Shown one piece after another: positions 1-12,823 of a stretch of 64,000 nucleotides of DNA (position 1 is the first letter of the stretch; each line of letters begins with the position of its first letter). The notes under the pieces are model-generated. The model searched no databases. It saw nothing but the letters and a program-made list of their open reading frames with translations, and was not told the origin of the DNA. Made by a program: the position numbers and the translations under genes. The DNA is from Rhamnusium bicolor (taxonomy: Eukaryota > Arthropoda > Insecta > Coleoptera > Cerambycidae): contig JANEYF010003854.1 of the NCBI GenBank assembly GCA_029963845.1, forward strand, positions 310,001 through 374,000, read 5' to 3'.

Positions 1-3000
1 TTGTTTTATATTTAGCAAATATTTATTTACGTTATCTTTATAGTTGTCTGTCTGTATACAGACATTCTAAAGTCTATTTTCTTGAAGATTAACTTCTTTT
101 AGTACAAAAATATCTTAACATTTAGTGAATACCTATTTTACTTGTTTATTATCGTAGCTACACTTAGTTTATTTGTTGGACTAGTATTTTTTCTATTTAA
201 CTTAACTTTTATTGATACTTAAGTTAGTTGAAGTCTTCAACTTCCTAAAATATTGTAGGATACCGATCCTAGTTTGTTTAGTTTGCAATTTACTCTGTAA
301 ATTTGTGTTAACTCATATTTTGTCTACGTAGCTGGACAATTCAAACGTCACAGCTTTTAACTTTGTTTTGCCTATAATACTGATCTCATAAAACTCTCCC
401 CTTTTTATGTAAATACCTGGACCAAGAGAAGAGTGGATCGAACTGATCATTATATACTGGGTGGAGCAGGAGAATGATATTTTATACAACTGGCATTTTT
501 TCTCAAGGGTAACTGCAGTACTGGCAGTGGCGAGTCAAACTGACACCGAACCCATTAAGAGCTTAGCCGTTGGTGGATTCTCCGGTGGACTAACCCATTG
601 GAAGTTACGTAAGATCTTCGTCCCCAGTAAACATTTATATTTGGTCAGAAGAAATTTGTAAGAGATCAGTCATTTTATTTTTCATTTTTTCTCTCTTTCA
701 CTAACATCATTTTTTTTGTGTGGTTAGTTGTTAGTCTTCAACCACCTCTAAATTTATTTTTTGACTAAAAGACGCCATCCGAGCCATTGTAAATATTGTG
801 CATATAGATTATTATACTTTTTATTAAATATTATCTTTTTATTCAACTTCCTTTCCAACCGAATTCAAGTTTTAACGTTATCTTTACCAATACGTTTTAT
901 CGTAGAAACTATTAAAACAACTACTCAATCTAGAAGCAAGATATTTACCAGTCCCCTCATCAGGGGGCTGGTAAATATGAACCTCTTATTTCTAAAAATA
1001 TTTAAATTACGTAATTCAAAATATAAACATCACAAAACTGTCAACTGTCTCTCTTTAGAAATTGACTCTGTCTATCTCCAAGGCAGTCTTTTGGTTGGCA
1101 ACCCAGTTGGATCTACTTTAGGTCCTATTTGGGTTGAACACTTGAGAACAATTTACTAGGGGTACTTTTACAGTATATTGAAGGAATATTGTTTCATTTT
1201 ATTAACCAGAATGTGTAAATGTCCCATTATGAATTAATTATTTTCTCCAATATTTTGGAAGACGCTGGCTGGTAGGATTCCTATGGGTCTGTAATTTAGA
1301 ATTATACAGATTGCTTCTCTTAAGTATGGATATGATTTTACTTAATTTTAATGAATCAGGAAAGCGTATGTTTTAGAGCTATATTAAATACTAGACATAA
1401 GGGATTTCTTAGCATTTTAGCATTAGGATACCATCTACTCCAACTGAAACTTTGGCTTTTATTGAATTTATAGCTTTAGTAATTTCGTTTTCAGTTAAAT
1501 ATCTAAGTTGTTATAACCATTTGACTTAAAGTTGTCATCGATACACATTGAGTATTTGTTATATACCGATTGAAATAATTCAATTTTTCTCGATCGTTAG
1601 CTAGTATTGTCTACTACTATTATTAATTATTGAATTGGTGTATGCAGGAACGGCACATGTAAATTTTTACCTAAAACCAGGTTATTTCAGAAAATGGGTC
1701 TACATAAGTAATTACATCGTACTACGCATAAACAGCACACATACATATTTCACCTTAATAGCAGACAACGAGCTGTTTAAGATATAATCAGCAGAAACGA
1801 CACAAGTCCTGGACATGTGCGGTTTTTTCTAAACAAGAGATTCAGGCATGCGTGCGCTTTGGCGCCAATCATCTGGGAGTTTTGTATTCATAACATCATA
1901 AAGAATACTGCAACCATATATACACGAAGTGGAGGCTAAAAAAACAGCTAATGATATTTGTTAATTTATTTTAAATTACCTGAAGTAAATTTCAGAAAAT
2001 ATAAAAGAAATTCATTTATTTAGTGACAACTCTTGGGGGCAAAATAAAAATCATACCTTAGTTCGTATACTTCTTGATTTAATGGAGAGTGTTCGATTCT
2101 TTAAAATTATACGCTATTTCCCAGTGAGGGCACACTCGTTTCTTCTCTACTATAGATTAAGAAAATGCGATAGATTTTTTACCGGTTCATAAAATAAGCA
2201 GTACTAGTAGTAGTGCCTAGTAAAAACAAGATATAATAAAATTCAAATGTTAGTGGCCAAAGGTTTACGAAAAAAGAAACTGCATATCAGAGGAACTGCT
2301 TCCAGAAGTATACCACAAAAAAAGAGGTGTGTTGAGGTTTTGCAGTTTATAAATTGCACTATTAAACACGCGTTCCGACTGCAACAACTAGGGAAAAATA
2401 TCACAGTGTTACCATCTGAAATTGCCCATCCATTATGAAATATTCCGATAAAATTTAAAAAAAAATGGATGATACATGAAAATGTCCCGTATTTGTAGAA
2501 GAATATCAAAAATGTTATATTTCAATACTTCTTTTGCCAACTACCACTATATGCTAATTTCTTTGCAACATTTCTGAAATACAAACTTGATTTAATAATA
2601 CTGACTTTACTGATTTTGACCTAGGCTATACAGGAAGGTCACGTCCATTTTTTAAAAAAATCGCAGAAAAAAAATTTATAATTTTAAACTAAAACCAATA
2701 TTTCATTCTGTTAGAAATACCTTTAATTATCATTTTAAACTATTAAAATGGAGCAACTAGTATTCCGAATAATAGTAAAAAGTTTTTTCTATTTCCTTGA
2801 AAATTGCTTTTTTTGGACATGTGACGTTTCTGCATACACCAATTCAATTGTCCTACAACAAATGAAATATTTTTTTCACGTCATCATCAAAATTGGTGCT
2901 ATAGTTTTTTCACGAATGTTAAAGATTGTTTTAACGATTAACTTCATAATCACTAGCCCTGCAAAGATTGGTCATTAGTTAAAAATACAAAACCCCAGAA

Positions 3001-3859
3001 AAATCATTTTAAATTGCTAAAGTTTAAAACTCATAACAGTAATAACATAAAAGCTTACGTACGCCTTCCGATCCTGACTCCGTTGTAATAGGTAAACGAG
3101 TCGTACCAATACCGGCGCTCCTGGTATCGCATATACGTCTCATTAGGAAATATATAGGCAGAATACGAATTAGCCGGACAAATCATCCTAACAAATTCAA
3201 ATTGACCGATACAGTTATTCCACAAAGCAGCATAACGAAGAAGGGATCTCTGACAATAAGTCGTGATGCAGCTGTACTCGTATATGGGTTAGTTCCTGTG
3301 ATAAATGCATCACATTTATCAAAGGCGTTACGTAACATATGGTAAATTGCAGAGGCCATTATAACTTTAAACTGACAGTGTTAAACTTGATTCATATAGT
3401 AGTACGACAACCTTGGGCGAATAAAATACTTTCCTTAATTAGAAAATTAAAAAGGTTGTTGTTGATACACTGACTGAGTATATGAAATGCCGCCAAAAAC
3501 TAAACCTTATATTTAATAATTTTTTATTTATTAATTTCTCATGACAGTCATGACAATCATGACAATATTCCGACAAAGGATTTTCCATGTTTATTTATTT
3601 ATTTAGGTACACCACCCCATAGTACAAAATCAATTACGGAGTCGGAAGTAACCGTAATTAATAATTAGTGATAAAATAATAACAATAGTATGACGTAACT
3701 ACACATGAAATGTATTAAAATAAACATTTACATAGTAATTAATAATTATAGATTAATTCACACAAAGGTTAGGAAAAAATTCGTTTAATATTTACAATAT
3801 TTGAATGAAATATATTAAGCCTGTCTTGCATAGATAAATGTCACACCCATAAAATACAA
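1..3859. other. AT-rich DNA without a recognised gene
   Basis: No coding region here can be supported. Open frames of 60-130 codons at 461-661, 761-1,159 and 2,243-2,509 lack any recognisable domain; the last is open on both strands, which argues against coding. The stretch looks like old decayed intergenic or transposon DNA. A small hairpin at 941-978 is listed separately. The A+T-rich end near 3,590-3,850 may belong to the 3' part of the LINE that follows, but I cannot fix that boundary. Confidence 0.5.
941..978. repeat. short perfect-arm hairpin
   Basis: Arms 941-951 and 968-978 are exact reverse complements (11 bp, ending TACCAG/CTGGTA). They are extended inward by a further 5-bp pairing of C-rich and G-rich bases (953-957 with 962-966) around a 4-nt loop, with one mismatch between the two stems. 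It could be a solo hairpin from a decayed element. No function is implied. Confidence 0.5.
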
Positions 3860-6800
3860 AGGTGAACATTTAAGAATATTTGTTCGTGGGGTAGGAAGAT
3901 AAAATGATTGAAGGTGACGTGTTTCAAATGCAAGGGCATAAAAATTTCATATATTTAAAATTATTAGGGCAGTCGACCAGATTATTAATTATTTTATATA
4001 AAAACAGTAGGGAACAAAGTTTCCTGCGGCCTTGCAAACTAAGGAAGGAAAATATATTTAACAACTGCTCATGTGGGAAACCAACTATAGGGTAAACATT
4101 ATCAATTTTATATGACACAAATTTTAAATAACGACGCTGGATATTCTCAATGCTATTACAATATTGATTATACCCAGGATTCCAAATACGTGAGCCGTAT
4201 TCTAGCCTGGATTAAACTAATGCATTATAAAGCAAGTTCAACAATTGAATATCATAATATTCAATATTAATTTAGTAACCGGGAAGTAACTATAATGTTC
4301 TTTTCATTATTTATATTAATTTTTATACAGTAATGTTATCAACAAATATTTTCAAACTATTACGCAATACGGTAAACATTCATTAATGTAAAATAGGTGC
4401 AAATGCCTGAGACTTCTGAGGTGCGCGGAGCGCGCCGCCTGACAAGCGCTCGAAAATATTTAATAACTTTTGATCTAATAGAGATACCACTTTTTCACCG
4501 ATCCCATTTTCTAAGAAACATGATGAAGAATGAAGTGGTATTTTTTAAAAATTAACTAAACCTGGGGCAACAGCATCTAACAATTATTTAAACAATTAAA
4601 TTGTTATTATTTTTGATACGTTGACATTAAAAAAAATTTTTTTATTCTTTTAGAAAGCTAACGTAACAACACGTAAACTGTAAAAAAAATGACATCGATC
4701 CGATCAGTACAACTGGAGATAATAAATTTCATGTATGGGACGATTGGAGAAAATCCAGCAAAATACCAAAACGTCATAAATGGATATTTTCGGAAAAAAT
4801 TTTTTTTTAAGCAAAATCCTGAAATACGTGTTAATTAATTTTACGTATAGAAGCTGTAAAAAAAATTTCAGACGAATCTAAAATGTCAAGTTTTTTTTTC
4901 ATGAAATCCGTGCGATTTGTAAAAGAATGACCCATATGCCGACAACATGTTTGTTAAAACTCAGTTTTGAATGAAAGAAAATGCCCAAATCAGTAAATTC
5001 ATCTAGTCTGTTTAAGACGGTACTGTTTAAGTGATAATTAAATTGTAAAGGATGATTTTCCTTACTGAATGATAAGACATTACACTTCGAAATGTTCAAA
5101 GACAATTTATTTAAAACGCACCAGTCATTAATATAGTTTAAATTTTTTTTGTAATAGTTCACAGTCATAATTGTTATCAACAGTACAAAATAATTTCATA
5201 TCATCAGCATATAGCAAACAGTTAACGTTCACAAAAGTAACTATATCATTAATAAATAAAATAAATAATAAGGGCCCCAATATTAATCCGTGAGGCACTC
5301 CAGATGTAACCGAAAATTGATCTGACTTGAAGCCACGGTATTCTACAAATTGATTTCTATATGTTAAATAAGACGATGGCAAAGAAATTAACAAATCCAA
5401 GAAACCAAACGATTTTAACTTATTGAGAAGAATATCGTGGTCAAGTCTGTCAAAGGCTTTAGAGAAATCGGTATATATTACATCCACTTGCTTGCCCGTA
5501 TCAATAGCCTTAGAGATAAACTGCGTGGCAGAAAATAAATTTGTAACTGTTGACCGACCTTTTTACAAAACTATGTCGGTAAATACTGACTTGCCCTCGT
5601 ACATTATTATAGATACCGTCATATAGGAAAATTTCAAAAACCTTGGCAAAATTGCAAGTTATTGTAATAGCACGATAATTTTCAACATTAAACTTATCTC
5701 CTCTTATAAAAATTGGACACACTCGATAATTTCCACCAATTTGGAAATATCCCAGATTTTAAATATAAATTGAAAATAATTGTCGGAGTAAACAAGTGCG
5801 CAGGCATAATCTATAATAATGAAGGCAGGTATATCATCAGGGCCCTTCATGAACTTAGGATTCAGTTTAAAGCTTCAAACACATTTTCCTTACTGAACAT
5901 ATGTATTTATATGCAAGAAATTTATTGTACAATCTAGATTATTAATGTCAACATTAGAGTCATTTGGGGAATATGAGGTTTTTAAAAAAAGAAACAAAAC
6001 TATTGACAATGTCTAACGGCTTACTGAATTCAATATCATTATATTTTATGTAATCGGGTATTGACGTACTATTTTTTTTTTTAGAATTTACATATGACCA
6101 GAACTGTTTTGTATTTAATTTAATATTATTTTGTAGTCTTTTTAAGTAATCGTTGTATACTAATATCATTTTTTATTTTTGCTCTTAGCTGTTTAAAATC
6201 ATTACGGGAATTTACGTTATTATGTTTTTTGTAATCTCTCCAAAAATGTGGCATTTTTCGTTATATCCAGAATTATATTAGTTTTATCCAGAATTATATT
6301 AGTTTTATACCAGGGTGGATACTTTCTAGGGCGAGACACCGATTTTCGTACATATAGTTCAAAAACAGTAATCGATGTTTATAAAATTCTTCGCATGCCA
6401 CATTAGGATCCTCAGTTCCAGATAAAAATAACCAATCAATTAAACTTAGATGGTCACATAAATTTGAGAAATCTGCTTTACGAAGGTTTATTGTTGCTTA
6501 CTGGAAATAAAACTACTTTTATCAGACTTTCAAAAATATACCTACATTTATTGCAGGGTGGTGATCATCCTCAACGAGTAAAATATCTTCCGATTTATTT
6601 ACTTCACAATATTTATTAAATAATACTGAATCCAGTAATCTGTCATTCACATTGGTTACGTTATGATACTGCTTTAAATCATAAAATTACAAAAGTATTT
6701 AATAACATCGTTTGCTCCGTGATAACATTATTTAGGCAGCAATCTTGATATTCAGAAATATTAACATCTCCTACAAAAAGCACATTACCGTCACAAATAT

Positions 6801-7100
6801 ATTCAAGAGTTTCAAAACATTCGAATAATTGATTATGGTGGGTTTGTTTAGATCCCGCGGTATATAAATTAGAAAAATAAAAATGGTGTAAAAGTTAAAC
6901 TTCATTTTGACTCCCACTATATCTATGGAAGGAAGAGCATCATGTATAAAACCTAAATTAATTTCATTCAATTTAATGATTTTATTTGCCGCTAACAAAA
7001 CACCACCGCCTCTTACGGCCTGAGTAGGTAAAATATTTCTGTCATTCCTTAAAACAGTATAATCAGAATCACTACTCATGATTCATGAATTCAGAATTTA
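3860..7100 (-). mobile_element. non-LTR retrotransposon (jockey-like LINE) remnant
   Basis: Several minus-strand frames together form a broken LINE ORF2. From 7,079 to 6,771 lies a piece of an apurinic-type endonuclease (RGGGVLLA, LPSIDIVGVK). From 6,169 to 5,960 comes the linker with FWSYVNSKKK. From 5,722 to 5,128 comes the reverse transcriptase, with ENYRAITITC, DFSKAFDRLDHDIL, SGVPHG, LGPLLFILFINDI and the catalytic box YADD. The thumb follows at 5,180-4,899, and the conserved C-terminal tail (SRLEYGS, IQRRYLKF, LCSLLFLYKIINN) at about 4,260-3,924. Frameshifts and stops separate the pieces, and about 600 bp of unrelated DNA at 4,270-4,890 splits the C-terminus. The element is dead. The clade assignment to jockey/CR1-like elements is by motif order only. 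Confidence 0.8.
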
Positions 7101-7433
7101 AAACATGAGACTGAAGCCAGGTTTCACTAAGTGCTATGCTATGATATAATGACAAGCGTGTGCAGCGTTTAAAAGGATATGTGTCTTGCAAAATTTTCAA
7201 TCCTCAACAAGAAATTATTATTTGATTTATGCCACAAAAAGTTGTCGTAGGTCGATGCACATGTAATTTAAAATAATACCTACTAAACTTACCCATTATG
7301 ATTAGTTTTTCAGTGTGGAATGAAGTGTTTATGACTAGGGCTGTCAAAATGTTCCGTGGGACAGTGGTGTACGCGAAATTAATTAATACGAGAAACAATA
7401 AACTGTTACAATTTATAACAATGTATGTAAAAC

Positions 7434-8848
7434 TTATCCTCTTAACTCGCTTGATGAACTAGCTTGCTTATCACAAACTGGAGACGATGTGTAGCCATTT
7501 TGCAGCATCAGGCATGTTTCTATGGCTGTCTCCATGAGTGATGTTCGCTTTGGTGAAAATATATTCTTATATTTTGAAAACGACCGTTCGACATCTACTG
7601 ATGTAATACAAGCATACGTAAAATAATCTTTGAACGCACTTAACGGATCTGGGGCTGCACCATTACACATTTGTCTTAATTTGGTAAAACCTGTGTCTTT
7701 ATTTAACACACTTGCGAACTTTTCTTTAACGCGCTCATTTGTTGCGTCACCTATAGTGTGTAGCAGTAGATTTACTTCGTCCACTATTTGCAGTGACTCC
7801 GCTAACGACAACGCACTGTTTTCTCATTTTTTTATGCTTTCATGTAATGGTTTATAGTTCTTCGCAATATTTCTTAAAGCTGCTTCAACGGAAATATCTT
7901 CGAATTTTGTCTGACTATCCTTAATAGCTGCAGCCTCATCTGGACTGAATTGTAGTTCCACAGCTTTTATTTGTTGGAAATATTCAGCATAATAAAAAGC
8001 TGCCTGCAACCGTGTTCCCCAATGTGTAAGAATCGGCCGTGGTGGTTCAGGAATACCAGGACACTTGCTATGAAATGCACAGAAACGTTTAGGACATTTA
8101 AGAAACACTTTTTTTGTACTTGCTATTAATGCATCCATCTCTGGAAAACCTTTTCGAATAGTTTCTGCCACAAGATGTAACATGCCTTACATCTTTACAC
8201 GTAACATGTATAAACGTACAACCTTGTTCTTGCAAAGAACGGCCTACCGAACGCATTGTCACGGCGCCATCAGTCACAAACATCAACACTTGACTTTTTG
8301 ACAGTTCAAATTTTTTAACGTCTCCAGCACTACCCTGGTAATTGTTTCGCTAATACACTGACTTAGTCTTTTGCTATCTAGTAACAGTGGAACTGTCGGT
8401 TTAAGAGGATCCAGTACTCGTACTATAACAACCACAGCCGTGTATTATTTAATTCACATTTCATTTAATTTACCATGTCTACGTGTTCAGTTGGTAGATA
8501 GATGCATAACGTTGTGCGACTTGGTAACTTCACCTGGGTATTGTATTTATTCCAGAACTCTCGAAATGGTTGTTTATCGAGTATGTGCAGCGGAACATCA
8601 CAGGCAATCAGCATTAATAGTAAATCAAACATAAACTGTGTTGTCGAAGGCACGCTATTTTTATTATTTTTATGGTGTACACTATTTACATGAAGTCCAC
8701 AATCACGCTTATCCCAGCACATCAAATCTTTCTCGTGCACTTTACAAATTATTTCAGCACCATCATAGAATAAGTTCGGGAATTCACCTATGAACTTATT
8801 CACTTTGTCAGCAAATGGCCGTTTTCTACCCCTGCGTACTTCTGCCAT
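7434..8848 (-). mobile_element. hAT transposase remnant (CGG-binding-protein-like family)
   Basis: Four minus-strand pieces follow the order of a short hAT transposase. The N-terminal piece (8,848-8,465) has a BED/CGGBP-like zinc finger: C-x-x-x-x-x-x-C, then H-x-x-x-x-H near VNSVHHKN. Next comes a segment with VRVLDPLKPTVPLLLD (about 8,440-8,290), then VTDGAVTMRSVGRSL and IHVTC (8,289-8,184). A segment with GFPEMDALIASTKKVFLK and THWGTRL follows (8,183-7,824). The C-terminal dimerisation region is SVDVERSFSKYKNIFS (7,811-7,434). At least three frame changes and stops make it non-functional. The family is recognised from the spacing of these motifs. Terminal inverted repeats were not found by eye. 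Confidence 0.8.
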
Positions 8849-9189
8849 GCTTTATTATTAAATTAATATCAACAATACAGAACTACAAATAAAATAAAAA
8901 CACAAAAACAGTATGCAATACGCCCAAGTCACTTAACGTGTACACAACTCGAAAGCTAATAATAGGCTGGAGTGGAGAAAGAGTTTCGCGTCAAGGTGAA
9001 GGCCGGCGTCAGTAAGTACATCTGTACTCTACGACCATGATACACAGAAACGATTTGCAGCTTTATTTATGACATAGTAATTTTGCAGGTTAAAACGTTT
9101 TCTTTTGTTCTATTTATATTATTATCCACACAAGATATTCTGATTGTATAACTGTAAATGATAATGACATAGTTTATGGTCTTTTTTCA
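8849..9189. other. AT-rich stretch, nothing recognised
   Basis: Between the hAT remnant and the mariner remnant I see no open frame, no clear repeat and no RNA gene. It may include the 5' flank and terminal region of the hAT copy. Confidence 0.4.
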
Positions 9190-9440
9190 CAATAGTCGTT
9201 TCAGGTATACGATTTTTCTCGCCACACTCTACCTTTTCGGTATCCCAACAGAAAATAATTACATGGCGCTAAATCAGATGAACTGGTTGGCCAGAAAAAT
9301 GGGGATTTCATAAATAACAAAATAGGTTTGAAGATACTCCTTTGCATAATTTACCGTATGGCTCCTGATCCCTTCCTATTGGCACAACTGCTCGTCAACA
9401 TCATATGTTTAATTAAATTCTTCAAAAAATGGTTGTAGAA
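9190..9440 (-). mobile_element. mariner-type transposase C-terminal remnant
   Basis: Translating the minus strand over about 9,335-9,213 gives a piece with WPTSSSDLAPCNYFLLGY. This matches the conserved C-terminal block of mariner/IS630-type DDE transposases (usual form W-P-x-R-S-P-D-L-x-P-C-D-Y-F-L-W-G-Y). Flanking sequence is too decayed to read. It is a short dead fragment. Confidence 0.6.
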
Positions 9441-9748
9441 CTTCTGTGTATCTGACTCTATTTATTGTTTAATAGTTTGCATCTTATCTTTGAAGAAGAC
9501 GATCACAATAATCCCCTTAGACTAAAATTATACATTCTTCAGTTACTTTTGTGCAGTGTACATGTGCAGTGTACAAGTGAACCAAGAGTCAATGTAGCAT
9601 ATTACAATTTGTACATTAGTTAGGTAATAAAGCGAATAGGAAAAAGTGGTCTTAATGACTAATGAGATTAGTCACCCCAGAATTTCTGAAGCTTTGAATT
9701 ACTTCAGTACTTATCCTTTTACAAAACTGTTTTGGTGATTTTAATTAA

Positions 9749-9753
<5 letters not shown>

Positions 9754-9843
<90 letters not shown>
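9754..9843. repeat. (TA)n microsatellite
   Basis: About 45 uninterrupted TA dinucleotides. Mariner-type elements target TA, and two further (TA)n tracts near 18.5 and 19.8 kb flank such elements, but no element end abuts this tract. Confidence 0.95.
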
Positions 9844-9845
<2 letters not shown>

Positions 9846-11179
9846 TACGCTTATGACTTGTAGAGTAAAACTAATTAAAATATTTTCGCCTACAAGGGCA
9901 TATATTAAGTTTTGTTCAGACTTATGATATGCATATTATATAAAATTAGCTCTTACCAGAGGCAAAATAAGCGCAATGGTTTAGGGTATAAATCTATTTA
10001 TAAAAGTAATCTTGTTCTCAATCATGGACAGCGCGCGTCCGTAGGTGTATTTTAATTGCAATGTCTCAATTACCTATATCAAAATCTAGTCTACATGTGG
10101 AAGTAAAGCAAACTTTAAACGATTCTATGGTGGAAATATTTATTATTATTACATACATTATATTTAAACATATTTTCGCTTAATACCCAAAGAAGGTGTT
10201 AAGCAATATTATACGAGTAGGACGCCACAAATAAATAACTATAAACGATATATTTAAATGCAATATTCAACAAAAGTCAAAATCTTGATGTTGTTAAAGT
10301 ATGTCACGCGTCGAATTGGACAGGACAAAACAGCACCATTGCAAAAAGAGCGATACAATATTTTATTTTGTGACACCAGTACTTAACATTTTTCTTCACA
10401 TCCTGTAAAATCCAAATTAGATAATGTGATTATTTTGACTGCTGTTTCTATTATTTATTTCATATATGTAGGATTTGGTTTATACAAGAACGGCAACTGA
10501 TAGCCAATGCATACAAAATTGTCGTTAACCGTTTTTATCAAAAATATCTTCTTCCGATTCTGGGTGTCGGGTTAGTGATACACCAATATTATTAGTTGAA
10601 AAACAATAAGTAAAGTACTTATAGCTATTTAATCAGTATTCAGTACCAAAGATCAATCGTTCGATTCCATACTGGTACAAGTTAGAATTTTTTTTATAAT
10701 TTGTTTTGGTCAAAGATGAGACAGGGAATTATCGATGCCCTAGATGTGATTTGGACTACACAATAATTTGTAGGGCTTCTCTAAGGTATCTCTATACCTA
10801 ACACAAAATCCCAATCTTTTCAGGAGTTTACTTCGATGGCTTGAGAGGTTAAGAAAACAATTAATAAAACAGGCTAAACAAAAATATTTTTAATAGATGC
10901 TTATTTCAGACTAAAAATAATAAAGAAAATATACAATATCCAAAGATAAAAATTAAATTTTTGTAAATTTATCACGAGAGTTTCTTTCATTTTCCTTTAA
11001 AGTGGAGGCTTGCAGATTGAAAAAAAATTTTGCATTTGCAAACTGAAAAAATCTCAAATTGACTCGTTTAGATTAAGTATCTGCTTTTTGCAAAGGTATA
11101 AAAATATAACAGTGATAACAAATAAAGGAAAAAAAACAAGAACTATAGCCTAAACAGAATTTCGCATATATATATATAT
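9844..11179. other. AT-rich stretch, nothing recognised
   Basis: No open frame with domain similarity is seen on either strand, and there are no obvious long repeats. It ends in a short (TA)n run that precedes the ACAGGGTG end at 11,180. Confidence 0.4.
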
Positions 11180-11623
11180 ACAGGGTGAGTTTTAAATGCG
11201 TAGTTATATTTTAACCCTCAATATATTTCGTCGAGTACAATTGATTGGCACTGTTAAAAAAATTTTTTTAAACAAAAAAAAAAATTTTGAATTTCTGAAA
11301 AATTTTTTCGTCCTCCGGCAACCGACATTTTGATGGTCACTGGATATCTGTGTAAACACCGTTCATAGAAATTACGTAACTCAAGGCTGTGGTGCCACTG
11401 TCAGCGTTCCGCACAAATCTATTTTAAATTAGTACACATCTGGTAATTTGGTTTCACTTTACTAAAAATGAAACAAAATTGAAAATAATCATTTTATAAA
11501 GAAGCATATACTTTAAGGAACGGAAAGGTAGATTGGTTTACTTAACACGTGATGGCACAGAAACATGAGTTGCGAGTATTGAAATAACGCAGACTTAGGA
11601 TTACATACCCGACGATGTCCGTG

Positions 11624-11707
11624 AAAATAAACAAACTATAATAAAGGGCAAGGAAAAAATGTAGTAAAAATAAACAAACTATAATAAAGGGCAAGGAAAA
11701 AATGTAA
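11624..11707. repeat. two-copy tandem repeat, 43-bp period
   Basis: A segment beginning AAAATAAACAAACTATAATA recurs once directly after itself, with nearly no change. The high identity suggests recent slippage. No coding potential. Confidence 0.85.
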
Positions 11708-12823
11708 TCTTCATATAAATCTTACTAACGAACTAAAAAATACTTATTTAAAAAAAAAATAAATAAATAAGTTTGTGATTCGAACCCGCGTGCTAGGCGA
11801 GTATATTCTCTGTCGTCTAACAAGTTCCTTGCTGACAATTCGTATAATGCGAGGTTATAAGTTGTCTGTCTCACTTTTGAGAGAAACTGATTGGTTCCAT
11901 GAATCAATCAAACGTCCAAGTCTGGTGGGACAGGACCGTATTAAGATCATTTAATATTTTTGTAATAATGAATTAAGTACGATTACTCACTTAAATTATT
12001 AATTGCTATAATCCATCCACAATAGAATTATTTTTTGCCCAGTTTAGCCAACAAAAAAAATTTTAAATAAGAAATTATTATTGTTGCCCAGTAAGTACCA
12101 CGTGGAGGTATGAGCTTTACCTGCCAGGAAGTGGTTGGGGTGTTAGTTTGGGTGAGGCTATGTTAGTAAAATTAACAATAAATTCTGAAAACAAAAACTT
12201 AAACTCCTTAATAAATAAATTAAACTATAAAAAATTCTAATACTTACTGAAATAAATAATAAAAAATTGGCATTCTGCACGTACCTAATTGAAATAAAAT
12301 AATCTCTTCTATAAATAATCCACATACCCTGGTACACAGCAAAAATAAATCACTAATAATAATCAATAATTAAAAACACAGGACTAAAACACACACTAAT
12401 AACTATTAAATAATATCACAGTTTCCGAGAATAACACTAATCACTAATAAAAATATCACACTTACAATGTCACAACTTTACTCGTTGCAATCTTTTAGCT
12501 TTATATTTATTTTTTTATTTAACTAGATGTAATCTTTTGTGTCTCAAATATAAGATGCTTTTTTTGTAGTTTTTTTTTGGGTATATTTCTTTAAATAACA
12601 CAATAAAGAACATCCAGACTATTTAAATATTTTTATTAAAACCATATACATTTTTTATTTTGGCTTCTAAAATATAATTCAAATAAAAAAATTAGTATTG
12701 AAAATAAAGTGATTTTATTGAAAAAAAAAACAACAATTTTTATATTAGCTAACCTATGCATTGTGTATTTTAAAAGTACTCTATAAACCTATGTATCAAT
12801 ATAATTAAAAAAACAAAGTTTAT

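Noticed and set aside
2243..2509. Overlapping open frames on both strands
   Set aside because: Mirror frames in a low-complexity stretch with no domain or codon signal.
11771..11830. tRNA or tRNA-derived SINE, because of a B-box-like GGTTCGAATCAC on the minus strand
   Set aside because: No matching A box at the proper distance and no cloverleaf could be drawn.
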